A stretch of DNA of 64,000 bases from Dryas octopetala (GCA_963921425.1 OY992840.1:8496501-8560500), one strand, 5' to 3'. Counted from the stretch's first letter, positions 25,629 through 37,803 are shown. The notes: generated from the sequence alone by a model not told the origin. Numbers and translations: made by a program.

Positions 25629-25999
25629 TTGGATTTTTTATTTTCAGTTTTACTTTTATTATTGTGGTTTGAAGGATTAAAGGAGGATTGGGCATGGTCC
25701 ACTAATGGTGAAAAAGAAAAGAACAAAAATGGTGAAAGCATGCATAACATTAAGGAAGGAATGGTCATTGACTCATTGATGGTGGGGCTAATATGCATGT
25801 GACAAAACAACATGAATGAATAGGAAAGTGATGTGCACATGGTTCCTTAGCACCACAACCATGTGAGAGAGAGAAAGGGAGTGAGACTTTTCCATTTCTC
25901 ATATATAGCATTGTTTACTACTTTAGTAGAAGTATATAGTAATATATTAATTTGTACAACATTTTTTAATTGCTTGATGATTAAATATTTAGAAGGACC

Positions 26000-26738
26000 A
26001 TTCCATATAGGGGTGCAACTTGGGTCGGGTCAACCCAAGTCTGCCCAAATCTAATTCGATATTTGAACATGTGTGGGAGGGTTTGAAAAAGTCAAAACCC
26101 GCTCGAACCCGAATCCGACCTCAACTCGAATTTTTTGGGTTAAGTTTGGGTAGAGGTCATGCCTGCTCAAGCTCAACTTGAACCTAAGCCTGAATTCTGA
26201 ATTCGATTTGTATTAGTATTATACTATCATTTATGTATTGGATTATATTTTAGTTTAAATTAGTAATATAATATTTAGTTTATATTATTATTGAAGAGGA
26301 ACTAGAGATTTAAAAGGAGGTCGAAATATGTATTTCATCTTATATATTTTTGTGTGTGAAATAAAACCTAAACTATAGTGTTTGGTAGCAATATAGTTGT
26401 TATGTTGTTATTATTATTTTATCTTCATGTTGAAGCCTTAAGTTATTGCTTTGTTTTATTTAAACTCGGTTGATATTTAAAGTTTTGAACTATGATGCTT
26501 GATTAATTAAGGTAATTGTGTTATACTTTTATCAAGTTTTTTTTTTTTTTTTTTCACAAGTTGAAACCAACTCGTTCCTTGATTTTGCAGACTGAGTCCA
26601 ACCCAAGGAAATTGGGCAACCTGAATTGAAGTTGGGTTGTGTTGAATTCACTTATTTGCAACCCGCCTAAACCTGAACCCGAAAAATAAAGCATGGGTTG
26701 ACCTTTCAACCCGCTTGAGTTGCACCCCTAATTCCATA
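26000..26738. mobile_element. hAT non-autonomous element with 8-bp target duplication
   Basis: ATTCCATA at 26000-26007 and again at 26731-26738 flank a 723-bp element that starts TAGGGGTGCAACTTGGGTC and ends with the inverse of TAGGGGTGCAACTCAAGCGG. Subterminal parts are rich in GGGTC/CAACCC words. The TAGGGGTG end and 8-bp duplication are diagnostic for hAT. No transposase. Confidence 0.9.
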
Positions 26739-28194
26739 TGACTTATGAGAGACTGTTTATCACTTCCGGTTCAATAAATAGTATTATCAATAAAAAGAAA
26801 ATTACTTAAAAACCACTTGTTAGTTGTAACTTTAATGCTTCAATAACTCTCTACTCTTTTTTATTTTTTTCCAATCAATAACTTTCCTTTCCAGGCCATA
26901 TTAATATGTGATTGCTTGATCATGACTAGACTATGAGGTTATTAGATTCTCAATCTGTGTTAAATTTTAAGGGTCGGTAATGAGTACGGGTTAGGCAGGT
27001 TATGAGGGCGAGGAAGATCAAACTAACATATTCAATCAAGAAATTTTTTATGTGATTGTGTTATTAATTTACTTCAATTATAACACTGATATAATTTTTT
27101 GGGATTGATACTACCATATCAACATCATATGGTGTTATGTTTATATCCAAAAAAAATTTCAAGTTTAGAACTTGAATTCAACTTCAAATAAACTTAATCC
27201 AAATCCAATTCGTTTAAAAATTCGGGATGAATTTGGCTTTGCTCACAGTAATCGGGTTGAGCTCAATGAGGTCGAACTTAAAAAGGAAAAAAAAAAATCT
27301 TAAAGTGATGGTAGCGTTGTTAATTTACGTAGATCAAAACGGATGTCCCATGCTTTGGTGATTTAGTTCTTAAAGCAAATATGAATGGTGTCGTTTCATG
27401 AGAAGGAAAAACAAAAGTTTGTAAAAATTATTAAAGCATTTGGATCCCATTTGAAAGAGCCAACACTAAAGAAATCATCATGCGCTTTTTAATTTTTATC
27501 TTGTATGACTGTGAGAAGAAAAATATGCATGCGTTTTACTTTTACCCAATAATTTGTTTTTGTTTGAAGCTCACCCAATAATATGACAAGACAGATTCAC
27601 CAAAAATTTTTGGAAGTTTGCTAACTAAAATAGAAAAACCCAGACTGGAACAGTGGCCCACATCCCAAAAGAGTAGGCCCAGTAATTTAAAGACCGTCTT
27701 GCTTACAAGTGTCCCATGGATGATGCCACAAAGCTCGTACCATGAGACATACAGTATGTCACATACTACTCTTAATTAAGATGCTTACATATTCAATGTT
27801 GAGGGGCTTTGAGTTGGACAAACAACAGTTAGTAGGACAAGACCTCACATCAGATAAAGCCATAAAGGTAAGGATATTTCCAATGGCCAATGCATTTAGC
27901 TATAAGAAAAGAGACATTTAAACAGAAAAGAAAATGCTTGATTACTACAAAATGGGTACCAAATTTGTGCTTATAACCAATCACATAAGTTCATGATATA
28001 ACTCATCACCTTCTCTCTCATGGTGAACCTCATTATGAACTCATGTGATTTATATCTTGTACTCATTTCTGAGTACCCAACACTGTTCCACGTGTGAAAA
28101 TAGCAAAACAAAAATGGTTAATTTCTGGTGCAAACATATCAATCATGCAGGGCTTTTCCTCTGTAGATGGAGTAATGTATTATCTCCAAACTCA
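26739..28194. other. Intergenic DNA with hAT-like debris
   Basis: Around 26980-27265 there are phrases such as TTCGGGATGAATTTGGC and TCGGGTTGAGCTCAATGAGG, like the interiors of hAT MITEs. No gene is supported. Confidence 0.35.
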
Positions 28195-28195
28195 C

Positions 28196-28218
28196 AGAGA
28201 GAGAGAGAGAGAGAGAGT
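28196..28218. repeat. GA microsatellite
   Basis: About 11 GA dinucleotides directly before the 186-bp tandem duplication. Confidence 0.8.
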
Positions 28219-28234
28219 AACTTTTGAATTTGTC

Positions 28235-28600
28235 CAACATTGCATGTGAGTACTTTGTGCTTTCATGTGTGTTTGACTGTTTGGGGTGGATATGTGTGCA
28301 AGATGTGCTGCATAAATGGATCATTTTGATTCAGGAAAAAGCCCACTTTAGCACTAGTCAAACACATTACAGTGGTTATTTATAAGTGAGTGCTGCCCTA
28401 AAGGAGTATACAAAACAAAACAACATTGCATGTGAGTGAGCACTTGTGGTCAAATGTGTGTTCAGGTGGACATGTGTACATGATGTGCTGCAATAATAGA
28501 ACAATGCGATTCAGAAAAAAACTCACTTCAGCACTTGTCAATCAAATTACAAGTTTATAGTGAGGACTGCACTAAAAGAGTATTACTAAAGCAAACAGGA
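28235..28600. repeat. Diverged tandem duplication of a ~186-bp unit
   Basis: CAACATTGCATGTGAG starts each unit (28235 and 28421). Shared blocks follow in order: ATGTGTGTT, GGTGGA.ATGTGT, GATGTGCTGCA, GATTCAG.AAAAA, CACTT.AGCACT.GTCAA and AGTGAG..TGC.CTAAA. It is non-coding, about 420 bp beyond the stop codon of the unknown minus-strand gene. Confidence 0.75.
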
Positions 28601-29019
28601 CAGTACAGTGACATGATCTGCTAGATTTGGAACCAGCAACAGGAATAAACCAAGAAAAGCACTCTGCTGTGCCTTTGCATAGATGAAGATTCACAAATAT
28701 GTTAACTGTAGATCAAGATGTTAAGCACAAAGGTATCTAAGAACAAGTAAGTTAATTTACCCTTGGATTCTAACTAGTGCAGAACAACTGGTTTGTATAT
28801 GGAATGCTTATCCTGTTGAATACATTTCTTTGTTAGGTAACTTGGATTCTACTTGTATAGTCTCTTTAATTAGTTGGTAACCCACTGAACCCAGACAATG
28901 CTCTTTAGAAGGTTGGGAAGCAAAGCCATCAAGGTCCAAACTCCAGTTAAAGAGGTATCAGTTGATATCTTTTTAGTCAAGGCACTTGAATGCTGTTTAA
29001 CAGAATCGTAATACTTCAT

Positions 29020-31322
29020 CTATTTTTTCCTTTGTTTTCTTCGACACTCAAAACAATCTGTACATGGAGATTTGTTCTTACTTGAATAACTTGCTTGAAG
29101 CTTGCTAGGTGGTATTTTCAGGTCTTCCACTAGTACGTGGCGAAGCTTCTCATTCTCCTCCATGAGCTCTTCAATGACTTGCTGGTGTTTTAGTACCTGA
29201 AGCATAGGCAATTTCAACTGAACAATTCTAATATATTTTGCTAAAAAGATGGAATATAAAGTTTGTTAATAAAAAGAATGCAAATATTTAATGGGGAAGT
29301 GATCAAATTTGTCCATGTAGTTTTGGTTGTTTTTCAATTGGGTTCCTACAATTCTAATTTTTTCAATTAAATCCTTGTAGTTAGCTTTCTTTACCAGACA
29401 GATTAAGGAATCCGTCAATTAATCACATTTAGAGTTCCAAATGATGCAGCAATGGGGGCTTTACACAAATGTGACTAATTGATGGATTCCTTAATTTGTC
29501 CCTAATTGTTAATGAAAGCTAACTATAGGGACCTAATTGAAAAAAATTAAAACTACATGGACCCAATTGAAAAAAGACTCGGACTACAGAAACTAATTTG
29601 GTGATTTTCCCATGTTTAAATAGAGATAAAATATGGCCAGGGAATCTGATTATCAGTTTGTTACTAAATTCATTTAAAGCTATGTCATTAAAAGTGACTT
29701 GATGCCTCTTAAAGAATGCTTTCCACAAATTTGGACTTTTCCATTTTAAATCTGGTATTTTTTTTTGCTACCAGCCCATTGTGGATGAGGGGCTCTACTA
29801 ACCCAATGGTTTAGAAGCGTACTGTGATTTTACCATAGTGAAAAGACCAAAAGCTTTGAACCCCACCTGGTTAGGCTTCATTCATACAACCATTAACTCT
29901 AATGCCCTATTTAGTTATGAACCAACACTACTAAGCTCAACGCATATCTGGCATTTCCCCAGGCAATAACATCATCTCAAAAAGTTGCCTCTAAGATCAA
30001 CTACTAAAGAACAAGGAACGCAAAAGAACATGTAACTATATAATTATATTAGCATGAAAATCAATTGGAAACTACAAGCCAATATTATATAATACCATTA
30101 GAAGGATTTTGTTCTCTGATATCAAGCGTCCAGCCTACACAGGTAAAATGAAGAATTAGAGCATCGCACAAAAGATTAGAGAATGAAGAGAGAGAGAGAG
30201 AGAGAGAGAGAGACGGAAACATATTTCAGTGGAGGGTTCATTTGAACTGTCCATGAAATGTCTAAATGCAGTTCTAAACTTTTGAGCATTTTTCTTTTAA
30301 GAAAAAAAAAAAAAAAAAAAAAAAACCCACCCATTGCTATGTGGGCAGACAACTAATTCCAAAAGCACTGAAAGGAACTTTACAATAACCACAGCTACAA
30401 GTGATTAATGGTCGAATCAAAGGCAAACCAACTACTGAATCTGTTATAACAACAACCCCTTCCCACCCCCCCCAAAAAAAAATTATATATATATATATAT
30501 AGAGAAAATTTCAGAAAACCTCTTATGGCTGGAAAAATATAAAAAAATCTACTAAGCAAGCAAACATGTTCCATTTGTTACGCACCACTTTACTTGTTTC
30601 ACTTTCTTCTCCTTTCAAAAGTGGATTCTGTAGAAAATTGCTGATAACTTTTTCTGTTCGACTACTCAAAGGTGTATCAACTGGAGAGCTTTTTGATGTA
30701 AAATTTTCATACGCTGAACCTGTACCCTTATTTCCATATCCAGGCAAGCCTTGAGATGTATAGTCTGGTGGTTTTGTTGCCAACTGCATGATACTTCCCA
30801 TTGGATTTTGGCTGGATGGATCGTTTATAATGCCTATGCCACTTTGCAAAGAACTTGGGAGGCCACCTTGACCAATGGGTAAATTGGGAGCAATTCCAAA
30901 CTTCATCATCATCGTTGTCATTGCTTGCTAGAGAACATGGAGTTATATGCATTAGTAGACTGTAGTAGGCAATAACACACGACAAGAGAAAGTAATACTT
31001 ACTACAAGACGGAATTGAATTTGCTGCAACACCCCTGGCTTCAGAGCAAGGCCTGCAATCGGGGAGTCAATAATTCAGATATAATTTAAAGTGTATGAAT
31101 TACAGAGCACTGATCTAAAAAGAAGAAAAAGAATTACAACAATGATTTACTATTGATCTTATTTTTTTGAGGTCAAAGGCTATAATGCCAATAGATTTAT
31201 TAAAGCAGACCATGCGATATATATTTTGGAAAAAATTAATGAGGTCACTACATTATACAGATACTTGCAATAAGTAAAAATCTGAACCGAAGAATTTGGT
31301 TCTTATTGACTCATTAAATACA

Positions 31323-31400
<78 letters not shown>

Positions 31401-33625
31401 TTCATGTGCTGTTATAATTCCAGAAATCTGCACCCTTGATCAAATTCCTCTGACTAGAAAAAGAGTTTGAGCTGTGAATAATTCCCAAATGCAGTCACTG
31501 GGCCTTGACATTAGTCATGTAGTGATAATAGTTTTGAAAAATTGATATTTAGTGTGCATGGGGAATTGACAGAAGCAACTCATCTAAAGCATAAATGCAA
31601 AAATGTAGGAATAACATATATGTTATAAACTTTAAATGTCTGACAATGCCTCCAGTAATAGTCACTGATAATAGTCATTTTGTGTTATAATGTGCTTTTA
31701 CTTATTTTCCAATTTCACTAAATCAGAATTAAACTTAAAACATATTAATGATTCTTAGATGAAAGAATACACAAAATATGTATTGACATCAAGAATACAC
31801 AAAAACAAATAGGAAATGTGAAAGGCTGATGTGAATGCCAGACAGTCCACACAAGGAATTCTGCTAAAACTTTTCACATGCAGGAAATTGAACTACTGTT
31901 CAATGATTATAAGTAAAGCAGAGCACCCATCCCACCAACGTAAGGTCAATAAAGGAATTCCTTTTGCAAGCCATCAATATTTAGTGATAAATCTAGTTTA
32001 CATCCCTAAATGTTCTGATTATAATTAAGGTGACATATATTAAACATTTATTACAGAAAAACAAAAAACAAAGCACCAGCTGTCACAATGCGTTACATGA
32101 ATTCAAATCTCTTGATGACCGTAGATTTCACCAGGAACTTGTAAATATTATAAGTCTGCATAACAGTGCAACAGATTATGTAAAAATATGAACCCAACAT
32201 ATAACTGATTTTCCTTGAAACACTTAACATGACATACCTACTCCAAAACCATGGCCCAAACCAACTCCACATCCAACGCCTGCCTCAATGTTCTTTGCTC
32301 CCACCTTCCTCAACTGGATAATGACAAATGGTGAAGAGATTGAGGAAGTGTTCAAGTTGTTATAATCATTTTCTGTTCCTCTTTTCATGAAAATTCCAGG
32401 GTACTCACAAATATGAAAAAAAAAAAGATAGGATGTTTGACTTACAGTGTCAGTTACATGTCTGCTAACACCAGAAAACGCATCAGTGGCACCTCTTGTG
32501 GCACCCATGACTTGATTTACTACTGGTATTGCACCTGGTACATAGTTTAGATCAATATTTTGGTTAACTAATCTGCTACAACCATAACAACCATAGAAGA
32601 AAAAGTTGATAATAATATTGTCAATAGTGTCTCTACTTGAAATTAGAATTTGGTTATACTACTTATAAGTGTGTCTATGTAAGGTGGACGGTCCTACATT
32701 AGTAGTTTGTACTTATAACTAGTCACTACTAGGTAACTACCAGATTGCCTAACACTGACTTACAAACTTCATTGTTTTCGAAATAGCATCCAAACAACAA
32801 AAGCATCATTTAAGTTGATTCCATGACTAGAAGTTGAACCTATTGTCATGAATACAACTACCAGTTTCAATATTTCAAGACATGAGAATGCTACTAATTA
32901 ACAATGGTGGCAGAGTTTATTTCTTTGAGTGACACCAGGTTCAAAAATGACTTTGTAGAACAAATGCTTCATAATCAACATAAAATTCATGGCCAAAAAA
33001 AAAAAAAAAAAACAGAAAATGATTTAAATCCCCACAGGAGATTCAAACACACCTGCATAGCTTCAGGATGCACAATTGCACATAATTAATGATTACACAT
33101 TAATTAAGACAACAATGCGGAAAATTCCAACCAACCAACCTTTCCTACACCCACATAGCTTATTCTTCCCACTAAACCCACATACCAAAAATTCAAAATG
33201 ACAACTTTATCCCATTTTCCTACACTTACTCAGCAACTAAACAGACCCAAAATCTAAAAACAAACAACAAAGGCAATGACAGAGAAAATGGAAATTAATA
33301 CATGGTTTCTTAGCAACTTGTGTCTGATGGGCTTCACCATTTTTGGGTTTGAAGAGCCTCCCCAAGTCCATCTTTCATATAAAATTAGATTTTAGAGAGA
33401 TAAAGCTGTATAGATAGAGAGAGTGAGTGAGATATAGTAATTTAAATGTGTACCTAGATTTATGGGGCGGCCAACACCAATACCAACACCGCAGCCTATG
33501 CCAAAGCCCGTAAATACTTGACCCACCTTCAAAGTAAACGGATTCTCTATTCGGATTCCCCCACTTGGCCTTCTCTCATTGGTCACCACCACGCCACTCT
33601 TGCTACTACTACTGCTGCCCTCCAT
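29020..33625 (-). CDS. Conserved plant protein of unknown function with GxGxGxG-rich N-terminal region
   Basis: Seven exons on the minus strand: 33454-33625, 32446-32534, 32238-32313, 31003-31052, 30586-30927, 30096-30134 and 29020-29196. The total is 945 bp, 314 residues. Order: Ser-rich start (MEGSSSSSKSG), ENPFTLKVGQVFTGFGIGCG with GVGIGVGRP, a helix-like VMGATRGATDAFSGVSRHV, a second Gly array (AGVGCGVGLGHGFGVG), a Met/Gln segment, a Ser/Pro-rich middle (about residues 140-240), a coiled coil (HQQVIEELMEENEKLRHVL) and the C-terminus SPCTDCFECRRKQRKK, with a CxxCxxC cluster and a basic tail. The Gly arrays could be membrane-inserting or mitochondrial/plastid-associated, but I assign no function. 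The exon 5 donor (GTGCGT at 30585) is the weakest site; an alternative GTAAAG lies a few bases upstream but breaks the frame. Intron 6 contains a foldback MITE. Confidence 0.8.
29291..29614. mobile_element. Foldback MITE in the last intron of the unknown gene
   Basis: The left arm begins ATGGGGAAGTGATCAAATTT. The right arm, inverted, begins CATGGGAAAATCACCAAATT, and arm similarity continues for about 150 bp (shared TAGTTAGCTTTC, TTAAGGAATCC and GTCAATTA). It is a near-complete palindrome with a short loop near 29440-29470. Confidence 0.75.
29760..29900 (+). mobile_element. Possible SINE-like segment in intron
   Basis: AACCCAATGGTTTAGAAGCG and TTTGAACCCCACCTGG have the spacing and look of degenerate Pol III A and B boxes, next to a T-run. 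No target duplication found. Confidence 0.25.
30184..30213. repeat. GA microsatellite in intron 5
   Basis: About 14 GA dinucleotides; a run of about 24 As follows near 30301-30325. Confidence 0.85.
31329..31400. repeat. Compound (CT)n(AT)n microsatellite
   Basis: About 25 CT units followed directly by about 11 AT units, in intron 3 of the unknown gene. A likely polymorphic marker. Confidence 0.95.
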
Positions 33626-33669
33626 TCCTCAACAAGCTTCTCTCTCGCTTCACAAAAGCCAAAAGCTTT

Positions 33670-33704
33670 ACTCTCTCTCTCTCTTTTAAAAGCTAAAGCC
33701 TCAC

Positions 33705-33746
<42 letters not shown>
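33670..33746. repeat. CT microsatellites upstream of the unknown gene
   Basis: (CT)n at about 33671-33684 and 33708-33746, 45-120 bp upstream of the ATG at 33625; on the transcript strand they are GA runs. Confidence 0.85.
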
Positions 33747-33750
<4 letters not shown>

Positions 33751-33849
33751 CTGAAATTTCCCACTTTGCTTGCGCTGAACTGCAAGTCTGAAACATTAGG
33801 TACAAGGCAAAGTGGTGAAGCTATACTCCCCTGCTATCCACGAATGTGT

Positions 33850-34866
33850 AAGCGTAGGCCTAAAATAGGTTGACAAATAAAAATACGCCACGTCAACCTA
33901 AACTAGTGATTTTCAAAGTCTTGACCTGTTTGAAATTACCAAAATGACCTTAGCTTTGTGGATAATCTATTGGTAGTCCGTAGAGTCGTTTCTTAGGCTT
34001 CTGACTGCGGAGGGAGGGAGTTGTACCTAAGAAGTTGGGTCCCAACCAAGTGTCAAATAAACAGGTCGCTGGGTAATTGTTTATAAATTTCAGAAAATTA
34101 GGGTCTGGTCCTATTTAGACTAAAACCATAAAAGATGAAAAGAATAGCTGATTGGCTATGGATCTTTTCTTTTTCTTCCTCTCCATCGCGACTCCACCAA
34201 ACGCAAAGATTGTTGGTACAAAATAAAGATGAGGATTAGAAGATGTTCCAGAAGATAAACTCCAAGATTTGAAACCTAAATCAAGTATATAGAGAGAGGA
34301 TTTCGGGAGAAAAAAACGCAGCTAAGGAAATATTTGGATAATCTCTAAGGAAAGTGAAGATAAATTTAGTGTCAGTGGCATGGACGTAATAATATTAAAA
34401 AAAATTGGGGATAGAAAATCTGACATGGACACTGTGTTATAAGTTTGTACTTCAATCAAAAACCAAAAAACATTAAGATATTTACTGTATTAGTCTAAGG
34501 GAGGAGAGAATATTGGACCAGCATGTGAACCACCCTGAAAATTTTGGGTCGATTTGGGCTTAATAGGGTTTGGGCCATTTGGGGCCCATTAACTTTGGGT
34601 AAGTCGACAAGAATGTGAAATTGCTTATTTTATAAGTGCATTAGTGCATAAGGTCCATTGGCCGGATTTGGCGAAGCCCAAAAGTATGGAATATGGACAA
34701 TGGAGAAAAACTTTCATGAGACAAGTATATTTTATGTGTCTATTTTTGTTATTACGTGACAAGTCATGTGATGAGAAAGATAAACACATTGGGCATATAG
34801 GACCAACCCATGAGAGTTTTTCTCATGGACAATGTTAACCTTTCAGCACTTTTTATGCACTTCAAC
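33850..34866. other. Intergenic DNA with one imperfect inverted repeat
   Basis: GAGAAAAACTTTCATGAG (about 34702) and the inverse of GAGAAAAACTCTCATGGG (about 34810) form an inverted repeat around a loop of about 90 bp. No gene seen. Confidence 0.4.
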
Positions 34867-34915
34867 AATCATGTTAGGGATATTGGCAAAAAAAAAAAAA
34901 AATCATGTTAGGGAT
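34867..34915 (+). mobile_element. Minimal poly(A) insertion flanked by a 15-bp direct repeat
   Basis: AATCATGTTAGGGAT occurs at 34867-34881 and 34901-34915. Between them are only ATTGGC and about 13 As. This fits a retroposition event that copied little beyond the poly(A) tail. Confidence 0.6.
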
Positions 34916-35240
34916 GTAAACGAGTCAAGCTAAATACCGAGGTGGTCAAGCTCGGTTTATATATTTTCTATCAAGCTCAAACTCGACTCAAAGTTGAATG
35001 ATTGTGTCTGAGCTCAAGCTTGGCTCGTTTGATTTTTCCCAAGCTTAAGATTGGCTTGGCTTAACTCGTTTTTGAAACGAACTCGAATTTGAGCTCAACT
35101 CGTTCGACTCGAGATTAAGTCAAAGTCAAAAAATAAGAAAAGCATGAATACAAATAATAATCTAAAGCTAATGAAATTATGAAAAAATAATTTAATCTTT
35201 ACGAGCCGAGTTTTAACTTGAGAACCGAACTCATAAAAAT
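34911..35240. mobile_element. hAT-like MITE fragment
   Basis: Starts AGGGATGTAAACGAGTCAAG, with alternating GAGCTCAA/CTCGAACT words and an inverse-type CGAGCCGAG segment near 35203. This is typical of hAT MITE ends, but the right terminus is missing or diverged. Confidence 0.5.
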
Positions 35241-35529
35241 ATATGATTAGATTCATAAAGATAGGGGAGACTCCGACCTCCTATCTCTCTCTCTACAGTT
35301 CTCTCTCTATCTTTCCTTCCTCATTTCTCTTTCTTCAGGTCTCTCATTCTGAAAGGTCATGCGAATTTCGATCTAGAGGCTGACAAGGTCACTAGTCTCC
35401 CTTTCTGTTCAACTAGGATTGAAGAGAGACAAAGGGGAAAAAAAAGATAGAGAGAAAATAAAGAAAGAAGAGTATGAAACCTCCCTAGTGGTTTTGATGG
35501 CGGTGCCATAAGTGACAATGGTTGGGGTG

Positions 35530-35710
35530 AAAAAATTATTAGGTATAACCAATACACTGACACGTGGCGTAACCAATCCAACGTGTAAAAGTATTATTTG
35601 ACGGTATATTTATATTAGTAGGGTATAGTATTAATAATATTCACTCATCTTATGACATGTTAGATTGGTTATACCATTTGACGGTGTATTGGTTACATAA
35701 AATAATTTCT
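35530..35710. mobile_element. Short foldback MITE, family 1 copy 1
   Basis: The arms of about 55 bp match when inverted: AAAAATTATTAGGTATAACC versus GAAATTATTTTATGTAACC, then CAATACAC, CCAATCCAACGTGT versus CCAATCTAACATGT. Relatives occur at 63280-63438. Confidence 0.75.
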
Positions 35711-35978
35711 CGTTGGGGCGGGGTGGGGTTGGGTTTGCATTTTTTTCTTTTAATTTATTAATTCTTAAATTTATTTAGGGGTTAGAATTGTAAAAATATA
35801 GGTTGAGGGTCAACTCAGTAGGCCACTCATACTCGTTTTCTATGTCACAACCACAACATCCACCATGTTTTGGGATTTGTCGAGACAATCACATGCTTGG
35901 GGGAAAGGTTAAATTTTTGTTTTGTTTTTTAATTTTACACCATAATTAAAGGTGGCGTGCATAACTTCTTTTTTTTTT

Positions 35979-37110
35979 GAAGAAATTACCAATTTAGTCC
36001 ATTTATTTGTTCTAAAGTCTCATCTTGGTCCACGATTTTTTTTTTTTGGCCAACTTAATCCACTAACTGTTTGACGTTTGCCAACATAGTCCATTCCGTC
36101 AAAATTTCAATAACAGCCGTCAAATTTAGGGGCAAAATGGTGAATTCATATTCTTAATAAGTCAACAAATGAGTTAAATGTATCATTGATTCACTTACTT
36201 TCACGTTTTTCCCAAGTTGATCCACTTACTTTTCGACATTTACCTATTTGGTCCATTCTATCAATTTTGTTAGAAATTCTGTTAAAATGAAGGACAAAAT
36301 TGTCTTTTCATATTCAATAAATTTTTAATTCTATTTCTAATTTTAAAAATATTAGAACTAAAAAAAACCCAATAATTAGATTTAAAAAACAAAAAACAAA
36401 GAAAAAACATCCATACCCTTAGATCGATCAACAAAGAAAAATAACAGCCCTCACAAATTTTTTCTTTTTTCTTGTTCTTTTTCTTTCTTCTTCTTGTTCT
36501 TCTTGTTCTTCTTTTTCTTCTTCAATTCACACACAAAATCCATTTAATTGCAGTAAACAAAAGTTGCATAAACCCAAAGTCCATTTGCAGTAAACCCAAA
36601 TTCTTCTTGTTGTTTGATCACACCCATAGCCATTTCTTTTCCCTTTTTCTTTTTCTTCTTCTTCTTTTTCCCTGATCACACCCATAGCCATTACTTTTTT
36701 TTCACCTTCTTTCTTATTCTGCAACTTCCCATGATCTTCACTCATGCCCAGCTATAAAAATAATTTTAAAAAAATAAAAATAAAAGAAGAACAAGAAGCC
36801 CAGGTTCCACCCACAACCCATAGCCCTTCCTCCCTCCCCACCATCTCCACCCTCACCTGTAGAAAACAAAAAACAAAAAAAATTGGAAAAAAAGAATATA
36901 TAGAAAAAAAACAGCAGAAAAAATCAAACTCACCATCACCTCCCCTCTCCAACCTATGCCCAGCCCATACCCACCACCCACAACTCTCTATCCATCATCG
37001 GCAACTCACCCACCCACCACCCTCCACCCTCTCCTCCCTCTCACTGACCTTTTGCCCGGCCCTACCACCACACCTAGCCAGTGACCCCCTCTTCCCCCTC
37101 TTTTTTTTTT

Positions 37111-37153
<43 letters not shown>

Positions 37154-37803
37154 TTTCCCCTCTTTGAATGTGCAAATCGAGCTTCGTCTTCTTCATTTGC
37201 AGCCAAATCCATTTTCGATATGCCCTTTTTGCCAATCGTCGACTTCACCCCATCTCGATCTGCCTCTGCTTTTGCCATTGGAGCCTCGGGCGACGGCACT
37301 AGGAGCTTCTACTTCTGCCATTGGAGATGAGAAAATGAGGTTTAGGGAAGGAAGATGGGTGGCTAGGGTTTGGGGGTTTGGCCGGGGATTTACGATGGAT
37401 TTTTTTCTTTGTTTTTTAAATTTAATTATTGTGTTTTTTTTAGTTCTAATATTTTTAAAATTAAAAATAGAATTAAAAATTTATTGAATATGAAAAGACA
37501 ATTTTGTCCTTCATTTTAACATAATTTATAATAAAATTGATTAGAATGGACCAAGTAGGTAAATGTCAAAAAGAAAGTAGACCAACTTGGGAAAAACGTG
37601 AAAGTAAGTGGACCAATGGTACATTTAAAGATATGAATTTACCATTTTGCCCCTAAATTTTACGGCTGTTATTGAAATTTTGACGGAATGGACTATGTTG
37701 GAAAACGTCAAACAGTTAGTGGATTAAGTTGGCAAAAAAAAAAAAATTGTGGACCAAGATGAGACTTTAGAACAAATAAATGGACTAAATTAGTAATTTT
37801 CCC
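35979..37803. mobile_element. Long terminal-inverted-repeat element (Mutator-like or foldback)
   Basis: The left arm (about 35979-36414) and right arm (about 37394-37803) are inverted copies over about 410-430 bp. They share TTTAGTCCATTTATTTGTTC, TTTGACGTT.CCAACATAGTCC, AATTTAGGGGCAAAATGGT, TTTCACGTTTTTCCCAAGTTG and TCATATTCAATAAATTTTTA. The roughly 980-bp centre is pyrimidine-rich with TGATCACACCCATAGCCAT twice (36617 and 36673) and a CT microsatellite at 37117-37151. The open frame 36744-37487 is low complexity. Target duplication is obscured by T-runs on both sides. Confidence 0.85.

Noticed and set aside
36744..37487. 247-codon plus-strand frame
   Set aside because: Low-complexity Pro/Ser/Lys sequence through a CT microsatellite and the right arm of the long-TIR element.
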